The position numbers and the translations under genes are program-made. Shown here in pieces: positions 24,356-36,583 of a stretch of DNA of 64,000 nt. Source of the DNA: Tetranychus cinnabarinus. Lineage: Eukaryota > Arthropoda > Arachnida > Trombidiformes > Tetranychidae. The stretch is taken from NCBI GenBank assembly GCA_022266195.1, contig WHVY01000001.1, positions 16,430,001-16,494,000 on the forward strand, in the 5' to 3' direction. The first letter of the stretch is position 1. Every line of letters starts with the position of its first letter. Below the pieces are notes generated by a model. That model searched no databases. It was not told where the DNA came from and saw nothing but the letters and a program-made list of their open reading frames with translations.

Positions 24356-26711
24356 ATTGTCGGTTTATTATATTACAATTGGATCCATTTTAATCAACTC
24401 TTCCTTCTCGATCATATCTTGTATCCATGGTAATTGATTAAATGTAACAATCAATCAGAGTCTTTCATATGGTTATCCATGCCTTGCTAGTAGCTTGATG
24501 TACAGTTTCAAATGGATTAAGAATAAGATTGATTAGAGTAATTTTTTGTCGCATTCATCATCATCATCATATGTTCCATCATCCAGTTAACTTGGCAAGA
24601 AATCATCTTTACTGTTTCAGTTCTGGATAAATTAGGCTCATTCAGATCCATTTATGATACATAACTTTAAATTTAATTGTGACAGCTGAAAATAAAGAAC
24701 AAGATTCATTAAAATTGAGAAAATGTAAAACAGCTACAGATGAGTCAGTTTTTACCATGAATTCAGATAATCAAAATTTTAACGCAATATTGTTGAGGAA
24801 AAGACATTTGTGATTATTTCCTGAAAATTTGGGCATTTCAATTGCGTTTAATTGGATTTATTTTGTCAATTCAATTGGCTTTATCCAAAGGAAGCTATAA
24901 ATTTAGCTTCTGATTTCATGCAAAATAACCTATAAACTGAGCTACCAAATGTTCAGCAAATATTCAATCATTTCAAACAATTATCGCTTCGATTAAATTA
25001 TGATAAACAGATTAGTTAAAATATAGTATCACAATGATTATTACCCATTTATCCTGGAAAATTGAATAGATAGCTTTCAACAAATCCTCTGTTTTATTTC
25101 AATGCCAATTCCTTTCCAATTTTGACCATGCTGATTGATGCTAAGCCTGATTATACCTATGATTAAATAAAAATTCAAATGGTTGAACCTTCAATTTGAT
25201 CAAGAGTAAAATTGATGAGGTATGAAGCTTCATTCAAGGCTTTTTGGGCTTTGTTAAAAATAAACTGTCAATACACATGTTTATGGAAGACTAAACGATG
25301 AAAGCGTCTATTACTTCCTAGATTATTTCATTTCAAACAAACCTGCTTGAGGAGTCATTATTTTGTCCAATTAAATTGTAAATTGACCACATTAATAGCA
25401 AAAATAAAGACAAGTAATTGACAGAAACAAATATAATCGTATAAATAAGCAAGTGTCTATCAACGGTTATCGATAGACAACAAGCATTTTTCGTGAGCTT
25501 CACTCACATCTGTAAATTGACTATTCATTTTTAACCCAATTTAATATAATTTCACTACTTACCTGACATTTTCCTATTTTTTGTCAACTTAATTATAAAA
25601 GAGGTCAAAATAATTCAAAATTTAATTGCTGATTCACTTGAAGATTACAAGACAATTAATAAACAACTTTGTAGACAAAGACTAAGAACGATACAAGCAA
25701 TGACATCTATGGGAGCAGTTTCAAACTTAACTGTTGATGAAAGATGAAAATAATCTGAATTATCATCATTCATGATTAAAATATTAAGATTACTTTCAAT
25801 GGAATCTTTTACCCTGGATTTTCTGCTCTTTGGATAGATTTATAAAAATTGCCTTCAGATTATTCCAAAGATAAAAATATAACATCAAGACTGATCTGAA
25901 ATTGATTTACTAAGACGGTAGATTAATCAAATTATTTGTTTCCTCAACAATCAAGATCAAAACTAAATCTTTTTCTGTTAAATTCATACTTGAAACGCAA
26001 TCATATGTAACCAATAAACATGATATTTTACAGTCACAATATAAAAATGAGTCAAAGCAAATTTCATTTTAAACAAGCGGATAAACTGATTGATAATAAA
26101 ACATTGTCTTTGCATGTTTACATTGAAATTGAAAAAGTATTCCGATTTAATGTCAAATTGAAATGTAACTGCAATCAAATCGGATCAAGATTGATAATCA
26201 ATAATCTTATTAATCTCACTGAGGTTGAATATAAATCATTTGCGGCAAAGATTCAATGTATTTTGGTGTAAGCTGAAGATTGCTGTGAATCAACAATTTA
26301 CAATCATTTCCTTTTTTTGAGCAACTAATATTACATTGCCGATAGAAATCAGTAAATTGTTACAAAAAGAATTGTGATAAAACCAAGGTTTATTTAAATA
26401 ACAATTTCACATTGAGTTGACCATTTTCAAGCTTCAAAATAAGCTTAACTAGCAATAGTAATTGTCTCAACCAAAAATCGTTTTACAGTAGCTTAATAGA
26501 TGGTGATTACCGTTTAATCCTCACCTTGGTTGATATAAATTAATCCTGATTCATGATGATTCCAATGTGCCTGTGTGGTAAACCTATCCGAGTCTAACTT
26601 CACCGGTTATCAGATCTCTAACTGTTCTGACTCTAGTTGATTCAGTTTTAACATTAGTCAATCAATCGTTAAAGTTGTTCATTTGTTGCCTCACAAATTC
26701 AGTGCTTCAAG
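24356..26711. other. Intergenic DNA upstream of the transporter gene
   Basis: AT-rich with no supported gene. Overlapping open frames at 25984-26271 on both strands have no start context or composition that would support them. The proximal promoter and 5' UTR of the transporter starting at 26712 should lie in the final few hundred bases. Confidence 0.4.
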
Positions 26712-29700
26712 ATGGACAAGAAAGGATTTTTGGAGTTCATGAAATTGTTGAAAACCGATTTGTGTCTGACGCTATTCATGATTGGGTTCATGCTGCATAA
26801 TGTGACGGTAACACAGTTGATGGAGGACAAGATGTGCCTAAGTCAACTTGGACTGGATGAAGAGTTTTGTTCAAAATTAACTGAGTTACACTCAAATGAA
26901 ACATCAACCAAAGCGATTCTGAAAAACGCCAATGTCTTCAAAAACGGACAATTCATTATACTTAACATTCCTGCTTTAATATTGTCCATTTTTCTTGGTT
27001 ACTGGCTGGGAAATTATCCTAAATATATTAAATTTATGATTATACTTCCATTGGCGTCCAGTGTTTGCATGATGCTTTTGTTGTTGATAAACGCTTTTGC
27101 CTTTAACATTCGTAAGTTGATTGAAAATTACTTTAATTGTATCTAAATTGTTCAAATTATCCTCTTCATTAGCCTGGCAAATCCTACTTTTATCATATTT
27201 ACCGGTCGCGTTGGGTGGCGGCACTTTCCTAATATTTGCCTCTTGTTATACTTACATATCGTGGTCAACACCAAATGAATTGCTCATCGTTAGGTTTGCA
27301 GTTCTTGAATTTTTAGTTCAAGCAGGTCAGTACAATTTATTATTAACGCAAACTTTACTTTAAAATGCATTAAGTTAATTGTTTGCTACTGAAAAGACAC
27401 AATCAACACAACTTTCACATTTATGAACAATTGACACAAATTGAAACAAATGGTCAAAAAGACTAAACTAGAAAAATAATTTGGATGAAAAAATCTGGTC
27501 CAATAATTGTACAAAAGACTATTTAAGTTTTAGCTTTGAACGCGATTTACGCAAAAACTGTCGATCGGAGAGATTTTCCAGTAGCATGTAAACTGACAAG
27601 ACTTGTAAGAAAACTTAGTTTCTTTAGTCAATATTTACTTTGAAATGGAACTTTTCATTGAAAGATTCTTAATTGAGGAAAACAGTAGTTGAGATCAAAG
27701 CATGTTCTTTCGATTTTTTGTAACTAACCAACAAAAAAAATCGCAGTTTGCAATGATAGATCAGGATTGAGCGAATATCCAATCTTGTTCTCGAGTATTT
27801 AGCGCTTATTTACACGAATAAAGCCAGTTACTTCTTCAAAAACTATCAACACAAACCTAATAAAGTGTAGTTCTGTTGATTGTTGTGCTTTTTAAACTTA
27901 AGAAGCCTTTTCGCTCAAACAAGTGCGTACAAAAGATCTGTCTTTTGAGTTTAGGGTTAGAAATTTGTGGGTTTGGAGAGACATAAAAGCCTGCAATCTA
28001 TTGAAGCTATTAAAAAATGTCTTCGATGGACAGATGCCGAGAAAATCCAGGTCAAAGCTGAAACTTCGATAGCCTTTTGTACAGCTATTGAACCATATTT
28101 TTTCATCAGAATCATTTCTCTGATGTTAATTTTGATAGTCAACCAGAAAATGCATTTATTTCGAGAACTAAAATTCTCGGGTTCTTAGCAAACAGATCAC
28201 TTCGATTTTCGGTTAAACCCGTCTATCACTCTGATCATAAGAGTTAAGAAGTTGAAATTCATTTCTAGAAGATAAAAGTTATTGTGTCACACTTGGGATT
28301 GAAAATTTTTTTAGATTCATCAACGGTTCTCTTTATATCGGCCATTGGCCTTAAAACTTTGGACATCGATAGCTCGCAAATTAAAGCACCTACAATCACC
28401 ATTCTGCAGTCAATCATAGATCAAGCTTTTCTCTATCAAAATGCGTTTACTTTAGAGAGGAATTTGATTCGATTCTTTCAAAAATATCGATGAAAAAATA
28501 ATAACATGAATTTTATTGGATTGTTATCTTTGGTTATTCTCATAATTAAACAGTGTTTCGTTCAAAGGAATGAGAATGAAATATCTGACTTTCGAAGCAA
28601 AGTTTTGTAGAAGCATGAAAACAGAGACCATTGGCGCTATTAAAAAGTTTCTCCGATTAACAGTTTTCCAGAAAATTCAGGTCAAAGTTGAAACTTCGAT
28701 AGTCTTCCGTACGGTTATTGGACCAGATTTTTTCATCAGAATTACTCTCCTTAGCTAACTTTTTATTATCAACCAGAAAAATCATTTATTTGAGAAATAA
28801 AATTTTCTGTTTCTTGTACAATAGATCACTTCGATTTTCGGTTAAATCTACCGTATTCGGTGATCGTTAAAGTTAGAGGTCTGAAACTCATTTTCAGTAA
28901 ATAAAATTTGTTGCTGCACTTGCATCATTGATCACTTTTTTCAATTTCTCAACCGTTCACTTGATATTGGCCATTGGCCTTAAAACTTTGAACATCGATA
29001 TCTCGAAAATTAAAGCACCTACAATCACCATTCTGCAGTTGCTGGTAGATCAAGCTTTTCTTTATCAAATAGCGTTTGCTTTATAGAAGAATTTGATTCG
29101 ATTCTTTCAAATATATCGATAAAAAAATAATAGCGTGAAATTTATTAGATTGTTATCTTTGGATATTCTCATAATTAAACAGCGTTTCGTTCAAAGGAAT
29201 GAGAAAGAAATATCTGACTTTCAAGTTAAGGGTTTTTAGAAGCATGAAAACAGAGTCCATTAGTGCTCTTAAAAATTTTCTAAGATCGCCAGCTTTCGAG
29301 CGAATCGCGGTCAAAGCTGAAAGTTCGATAGCCTATTGTACAGTTATTGAACCATATTTATTCTTTAAAATTATTTTTCTAGTAATGATCTTTTAATGAT
29401 CAACCAGAAAATGCTCTTATTAGGCTGTTCGGGTGAAAATGAGCCCTTTTTGATCGGTTATTACTCAAAAATTAGTGATCTAATCTCTCTCGATATGAAG
29501 ATGTCTTGTACAGTTTTTCTTCTACTTTTTATTAAGGTAAAGAACATAGTGTTCTGAGCGATCGTTCGCCAGAAAAAGGTCAAAAGGTCATTTTTTATGG
29601 AAAAATGGCCGAAATAGTGAATTTTTTGGTTTTATTCAGTTGTAAACTGTTATCTATCCATTGAAAGGTATGAAGATAGTAGACCTAAGTCTAGTCTTAC

Positions 29701-31785
29701 CGAAAAACTATCAGAAGTTAGATTATGGCACTCGAACCGATAGTTATATCGATTCGAACAAAGTAAGTCATGTTTACATTAACCACGCTGTAGAAGAAAA
29801 GAAAGAAACGCAATCAAATGATAATTTTGTGGAATGAGAGTTCGATCCTTAGGCTATCTTGCGAGCAGCATTACGTATCTGTAATGCTTCATGGAGTGGC
29901 TGTAGACCGATTCAATCGAAAAGCGGCAAACGGCCTAAACTGCGATGACCTTTAAAACAGCACTTCAAAACTAAAATTAAAGTTGAATTTTGAATTTTGA
30001 GCTGATTTGAATAATATATTTTCATGAAAAAAGCGATCGATTATCCTAACTTATCGAAAAATTATTCCAAAATGCGTCGGGCTCAAAATGACGCGAACAA
30101 CCTAATATTTCGAGAAATAAAGTTTTCTATTTCTTACAGAACAGGTCACTTCAATTTCCGGTAAACCCAAACGATTCCGTGACCTTAAGAGTTAGGAAGC
30201 TGGAACTCATTTTTAGTTGATAAAAATTGCTGTTGTACACCAACGACTGAACAGTTTTTTCAGTTCATCAACGGTTCTCTTGATATTGGCCATTGGCCTT
30301 AAAACTTTGAACATCGATATCTCAAAAGTTATAGTACCTACAGTAACTATTCTTTCAACAATTAGTAGATTTCATTATGGGCTTTTGAATAATTTGATGT
30401 AATAGCGAATAAAATCTGAGCTAATTCATTTAATAAGCATTTGTGTTTGAGTAATCATTCACCTTATAAATCTAAAATCAAACCTGACAACTAATACAAT
30501 GCATTAACTTTTTTAGCTTCTTGAATTATGCAAAATTTCATTATAATAGCCCATAATAGCATCTAGTTATTGGTGATAGAAATTGATTTTCACAGAGTGC
30601 GAAAATCTTTTTTGCAGCTAACAGAAAATTCATTTCTCGAACTAAGTGGTTGAGCATCAAAATTAACATCAGTAAAATGATTTTTATTAAAAAATTTGGG
30701 TTAGAAGCAAGCTAATACATTTGTGTTTTTGAGCTAACAAGAAAGGCTTTTGCTTTATTTATTTCAAGTTTGCTGTGTTTCTTAAAGGTCAATATTATCG
30801 TGTCTGAAAAAGTCTAATTGTTTCTATTGTATGTCCAGGTACTTTGATGGCTACTTATGCTGGAGGAAAAATACTCTCTATGGAACCATGGATTAAGGGT
30901 CAAAACAAAAACTACATTGGCGTATTCCTTGTAGCTTTGGTCAGTTTGGTGTCTGGATTGATTTATGCCTGTTTAATGACACTTGAGTTTACTCCGTCAA
31001 CTGAACCCGATAAAGATAAATTATCATTTTTCCAAGTTCTTAAAGATGTTTTCCAGATTGGACGATTTAAACAGCTTGTAAAACTATTCACCAAACAAAG
31101 GCCCAACAACGGAAGGTTACGTTTAATCCTGTTAATAACTTCTGGAGCGGTTTGCTTGGCTGCTATTTTGGGTGAAGATGGTATTGCTTATCAGTTTGCT
31201 CAAAAGGTATATGGATTGACCCAAGACCAATACACTTCATTATACTCTCTTTTATGCATCGCTCCAGCCATAGTAACCTCAATAGGTCCTCCAATTGCCA
31301 GATCATATTTCGGCTTTTCTGACTCTATTATTGCTATTCTGGGTTGTATTTCACTGATAGCCTTTTATCTGATCAGAGGTTTGATATTGTCAGTTCGAGG
31401 TTATATCGCTGGTTTCTTGATTGGGGCATTTTGCCGGATAGCAACAGCCGCTATTAGATCTTTGGTGTCAGGAATGGTTGATTCAGCTGAATCTGCTCAA
31501 GTGTTTACCCTCGCAACTGCTTTTGAAAATTACATCTCATTAGGAGCCACTTTGTTTTACACTTCTGTTTTCAGTGCAACAATCGGTCATCATCCTGGTT
31601 TGGTTTTAATTTTAATCGCCTGTTGCTTGATCTATCCATTAACAATAGTTTGTTGGGTTGAATATACTCGTTCAGAATGGCAGACAAAATCCAATGATGA
31701 GATCGTTTCCACACCTCGCTCGTCAATCGCAAATGTGATACTAACATTGGATAATCTTAAGACCAATGATCCAATCCCTAGTTGA
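26712..31785 (+). CDS. SLC46-like major facilitator superfamily transporter
   Basis: Three exons with matching phases: 26712-27111, 27173-27325 and 30839-31785, giving 499 residues; introns are 61 bp and 3513 bp. The first exon begins at an ATG and contains the first membrane segment, a luminal loop with an N-glycosylation site (NET) and cysteines, and the second segment. The remaining exons supply about ten more segments, for a 12-pass topology. The layout and the C-terminal part (AAIRSLVSGMVDSAESAQVF, corresponding to the region after helix 10) resemble SLC46 proton-coupled folate/heme-carrier-type transporters. The loop after helix 2 (GYWLGNYPKY) is a degenerate MFS motif A lacking the usual Asp-Arg and Gly-Arg pairs. 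Substrate cannot be inferred. The second intron holds repeats and a transposable element. Confidence 0.82.
27690..27950. repeat. Dispersed repeat segment, inverted copy at 59.8-60.07 kb
   Basis: This stretch in SLC46 intron 2 matches the reverse complement of about 59815-60065. Shared words include ATCAAAGCATGTTCTTTCGAT and, further on, AAACCTAATAAAGT and CTTAAGAAGCCTTTTC. The match covers roughly 250 bp with moderate divergence, so this is an interspersed repeat, probably a non-autonomous mobile element. Confidence 0.7.
27950..30410. repeat. Tandem array of three 630-bp units in SLC46 intron 2
   Basis: Three diverged copies of one unit, anchored by CAAC(G/C)GTTC followed by a GGCCATTGGCCTTAAAACTTT word, at 28321, 28950 and 30269. 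The first two anchors are 629 bp apart. The next spacing is 1319 bp, which becomes 631 bp once the 688 bp contributed by the inserted element and its duplicated TA are removed. Other shared parts are AAGCATGAAAACAGAG and the run up to CTGAAACTTCGATAG. Short reading frames in the units are not conserved in frame and are not genes. Confidence 0.8.
29420..30105. mobile_element. MITE-like element with TA target duplication
   Basis: 686 bp with imperfect terminal inverted repeats of about 27 bp (left end TTAGGCTGTTCGGGTG, right end reading inward TTAGGTTGTTCGCGTC; about 21 of 27 match). It is flanked by TA on both sides. Comparison with the other two 630-bp units shows the empty site (TTTATTTCGAG) and that exactly one TA was duplicated. 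There is no coding capacity, so it is a non-autonomous element of a TA-targeting (Tc1/mariner or pogo class) family. Confidence 0.8.
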
Positions 31786-34700
31786 AATGTCTTTAAATCT
31801 GTTCAATATTTCAATCTCATTTGTTCATTGAATGGTGTCCGCAGCGTGTATTTATTTTCAATGATTTCAATGGTACGAAAATTGTGGATAACTTTCGCGT
31901 TTTTTGCGTTCCGAGACATCATTTGTTTAATATTAACCTTAACTATTATTTATCTATTATTAGTTGCATTTATTTTGTTAAACAATTTTATTGAATTAAA
32001 CAAATCCATCAAACGATCGTGCTTGTTATTTTGCCTTCACAAGATGTCTCTACTTGTGGCATGTTTCAATGTATTTTCAATGTAAACAAAAAACATGTTT
32101 CGTTAATGTAAATGTTAATTCTAGAAATGTTAATCTTGATCAAGATGAATCAGTTTGATATATTATCATGCTTTACATCACTATTTACAAGAAAATTTTG
32201 ATAAAAGCCACTTCGATAAAACGCGAGTCAAGGGTAAGCAAAAGATAGGTTGATGTTTATATGTTGTTTCACTTTCTTGTTTTGTTATCTGTCTCTAGGT
32301 CATACCTGGGTTTTGATGATTCCCAATCCCGTTTTACAATCAAACCTTTGGAATGCTGTTTGTTGAGTCCATCTCAGTCTGAAGTGGAAAATGTTTGTAA
32401 TAAAAAGGTAAGAAGAAACTGAGTAATTTAGAGGAGAAAAAAAATATCTCTTTCCATTGGTTAACCAGCCTTGTCTCTATGCATTACTTTCTTCTCATTT
32501 CTTCTAGTTTCTCATAATAAATACGATTCTCTAAACAAGATATGATCAAGGCCATGGAACGAAAAAAAGCATAAGCTCATACAGAGGAGAGAAAAGAACT
32601 GGGAAAAGAAAATGAATGAGTTAGCCCAAGAAAATATGTTACCTGAGGAAGATGGTAAAGCTGATCATAATAACTTGTCTCTATTTTTTTGTGCCATCAT
32701 TATTCATTAGTCAACTCACGCAACTTTATGTTTTATCACAAAAAAAGGAGCTTCACCATTTAACTAGCTATCGCTTTTGACCGGGCCAAACTAACCTCAA
32801 TTAACTTTGGAAACACCAATCTCGCGAACAGATCAAACCTTTAACCTTAACCGCAATAATTTACCCTGTGTGAGGTCAAAAGCTACCTATTACCCCAATA
32901 CCATCCAGAAAACTATTCAATTGACAGGTTCTACTGATAACAAAATACTGATATGGATCAACTATACAAAGCACGTTCAATCATCCAAAATATCTAGTTA
33001 TTTTATCATTCAAATGAAATTTATTTCACAGATTAGCAAATATCAGGGACTATTCCTAACATGGATATGAAAAAAACTAGGAAATTAATTGTGAAATATT
33101 GTCGTTAACATTTCCAGCTTCCGTCTACCTAATCGGATTAACCTGTTATAATTGATGATTTATTACTCCTTCTCAAGGAAAATTGAAAAATTAAATCCCT
33201 GGTGCTAACCAAATGCTGAATTGAAATCAATTGATCGTCCATAACTCGCAATACAACTTGAAAAGAACTGCAATTATCTAAACTGTTACATTCCTTGGAT
33301 TGTTACATTGATTTTACCAGTTGTCAGACGTTTCTTGATTCGGGAAAACCTAAATTTTCCTGTAATTGTATTCAATACGATGAGCGTGTTTGATAATACT
33401 TTTAACCGAATATTTGGCATTATTTTCAAGTAATTTGTCTGGTCAGTGTAATTAACCTAATCAAGCTCTTATATTAACACCACAACCTTGGTAATTTAGC
33501 TATTGTTTATCCAACTTGTATCCATTTTAAACATTAGTTACGAGAGAGTCAAGTTGATTGTAAACAAATTTGATTCCAACAGGTTGTACAACCATGATGA
33601 TCATAATCATTATCATCATCTGAATGAAGGACAATCGACTGATTTGGTAAATTTATATATCTATGTATATTAACGTTAATAAGGTATGTTTAAATTACAG
33701 AGGGAAATTACAAGCAGACAAATTGTTGGAAGTAAATACGCTTTTGTATCAAAATCAATCTTTTTGTGATTAAAAATATCATTCTAATGGGCTTACCTTG
33801 GTTAACCTTGATTCTTGTTCATTTCAATTACTTGTTAACTTTTAGGATTTACAAATTCAAATTTAAACATACTTTATTCAGTTTAATATGGTATCATTAA
33901 TTTGGTTAATAATCATCTTATAACATCGACATTGTCATCAAACCTTAAAACCAGAATTAAATCCTTTCATTTTTCATCTCTCTTACATCCATTTAAATCC
34001 AATTAAAGTCACCATTTAGTTTTATTAGATCATAATTAATTTGATTTAGGTTGTATCAAACATACAGATTTGCAATATAAAAAAGAGACACATTTAAATT
34101 GATTTGATTACTGCTCATTTTACTGGGCAATTAACCTCATAAGACAAGTTGCTCAATAAAATGGTATTCAACCTTCATTACCTTAAAGGTTGTCAAATGA
34201 GATATATAAATGTTTAACCAATTAATTAATCACAATTGATTCATTAAAATATGTAAATTGTTGACCATAAATTATTTCAGAATGCATTTCAGATTCCAGA
34301 CTTGTTGACTGTATTTTTGACTAGAGTCAACATTTCATTTTTTTTCATTTAATGTCTTCAGGATATCATCACCACATGAATGCACGCCTTTTAATTACAA
34401 GTTAAACCCAATTATCTAGTTAACACAATCAACTAGTGGGCAACAATTAACATTAATTATGTTTCCAGGAGATATTTATGATGAAAATTTCCAACAAGCA
34501 AATCATTTCCAAAAACATTGGCTAAAGATGAAAACAAAATTCTTTTGGATTTTAAACGTCTTTTGAGGATTCAACTGAAAAATTAGCAACTTGATTGGAA
34601 CAGACAATTCTGTTTCAGAGGTAATAATCATGATTAACTGGAACCATAATTAATAATTACCAGGAAGCAAAGAAAATTGTTTTTCCTGGGTTCTGGTCAA

Positions 34701-36583
34701 GAAATGGGCTTTTACTAGATTCTTTTGTTATTTTCACTGTTGAAGTTGTTTTTCATTTTAAAGTCTCCAAAGGCTTGGTCAACTTGGTTTGGCTTCAACA
34801 AATGCTGATGAAGATAGAGTAGATAATTAGAGGTTAATCCAAGAGCGTGAATAATTTCAAGATAATGCCAAAACGTTGTAAAGGCGTGGACAAGACATTA
34901 TTTGATTGTAAAACTTTCTTGGTTATGAGTTTTAAACAGCAAAACAAGAAAATAAAAAGACTCCAATGGTTAACCTGTTGATCCAATCAAAGGTTGCATT
35001 TCAACTTGTTTTTTATTGAGACTTTTAGCAAAAGCTTGTTAAATGACCAAATACTGTTAGTATTGTTTGGGACGATGATCAACTCTTGGTGCCGACAGTT
35101 GAGAGGCTTTAAGTTGCTTCTTTTACAGTCTTTCAGTCAGGCCAGGAAAGGTAATAGACGAGAAGTGGCTAATCCTGGAGGGTAAACTTCAAAAATAACT
35201 TGACATGGAGAAGTTGTTCAGCCATTCGACAAATATAATCAAGAGGATCCAGGAATAAATTGATGAGAAAATATTTCTCTGTAAGTGTTTAACCAAGAGC
35301 AAGCCAATTGCCAATCTAGAGAAATGCAAAATTAGAAGAAAAAATTATTAGTTAAAAAATTACGGTTACAATTAACATGGGCTGTTTTCATACATAATGA
35401 CGGGTTAGTTATTAACTTGGCTTCGATAGGAATGATGAATCTAATAAACTGTTGTTGGTTGGCACAGTTTGATGATTAATTGTTTTGGTTAACTGGATAT
35501 TTTATCTACTGACGGTAATGATGATGAATTTGACTTTAAACTTGTTTACTTTTTAAACGATTATAACTATTTAGATCAATTTTCTGGGTAAAAAACTGAC
35601 ATTTGTTTTGTCTAACAGAAATTTATTTCAATCTTAAAAGCTATTAACTTTTGATCCAATTCATTTGTAAGATACAATCAGATCATAACAACATTAATTC
35701 TGTAATTATTTGGGTTTAGCTTTTAAGACTGCTTTAGGGTTAGGCCTTCAAGATAATCTGAAATGTTGAATAGACCAAACTGGACATTTGTAATAGTTTT
35801 TACATGATAATTTAGTCTAATATTAATAATACATTGTTAATATTAGGTTTTGATTGTTTGTGAGCATTGAGAAAATATTAAACCTTCCATTTAAAAAGTA
35901 TAATAAGCTGTTTATCATCTCAATTTGATTGTAAAGACATTGAATGTTTAAATTCATTTTGTCAGTATAATTTTTGGGTTCTTAATGATGAATGATTGAC
36001 ATTGGGCTGGAAGCCAAAAAATATGTAATATTATCATAACTGTTTACCAGCAACTGTTGCTATCATTATTGTGTACATCAGTATAAACATTTAGACCATC
36101 AAATTAACAGATTATCATACTTAATGGTCAGCTTTCAACATTGAAATTCAACCCTTGTTTAGGGCGTTTAAATACAACAGTCTAATTAGTAGAATTGTCA
36201 ATCAATGATCGAACCAAATTACGTTTCATGGTCAAATTAGATTAAAACATTCGGAAAAATCAAGAAAAGGTGAATTAGTTGAAGATTTGTTCACCAAAAT
36301 GAATGCCAATTGTTTCGTAAACAAATGTTCAGCCAATTTTGTCTTTTTTCAACCAAGTCAACTTTTTGACAGGTTAACGTCTACATTTACATTGAATTTA
36401 CAACCTACAGGCTTTTCAGGTTTATACAACCAACCTTTTCCAAACATTTTCAGGTAATAAGACTCAACTTTTTTTTCTATCGTTATCTTCATGATGTCTT
36501 TTTTCCTTCAACTCATCGTTATATTGCTTCTTATTATTAGGCTTTTCTTGTCAGGTTGTTACATCTTTGAATTTTTTAGTCCG
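31786..36583. other. Gene-poor stretch 3' of the transporter
   Basis: Begins with the 3' UTR of the transporter; an 85-codon hydrophobic frame at 31828 is probably UTR noise. A candidate exon is at 32299-32407 (+), listed separately. No other supported gene. Confidence 0.4.
32299..32407 (+). CDS. Candidate internal exon, unrecognised
   Basis: 109 bp between a good acceptor (TTATCTGTCTCTAG) and a GTAAGA donor. One frame stays open: SYLGFDDSQSRFTIKPLECC, then LLSPSQSEVENVCNKK. It looks strongly protein-like and ends in phase 0. Another frame (HTWVLMIPNPVLQSN...) joins in phase to an open stretch ending at a GTAAGC donor at 32235, so the true frame is uncertain. No family recognised; no reliable partner exon found. 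Confidence 0.3.

Noticed and set aside
27957..29396. Several 60-73 codon frames in the SLC46 intron
   Set aside because: They lie in the 630-bp tandem repeats and their frames differ between copies through indels and stops.
31828..32085. 85-codon hydrophobic frame after the transporter stop codon
   Set aside because: It starts at a non-ATG codon within the presumed 3' UTR; the hydrophobicity follows from T-rich sequence.
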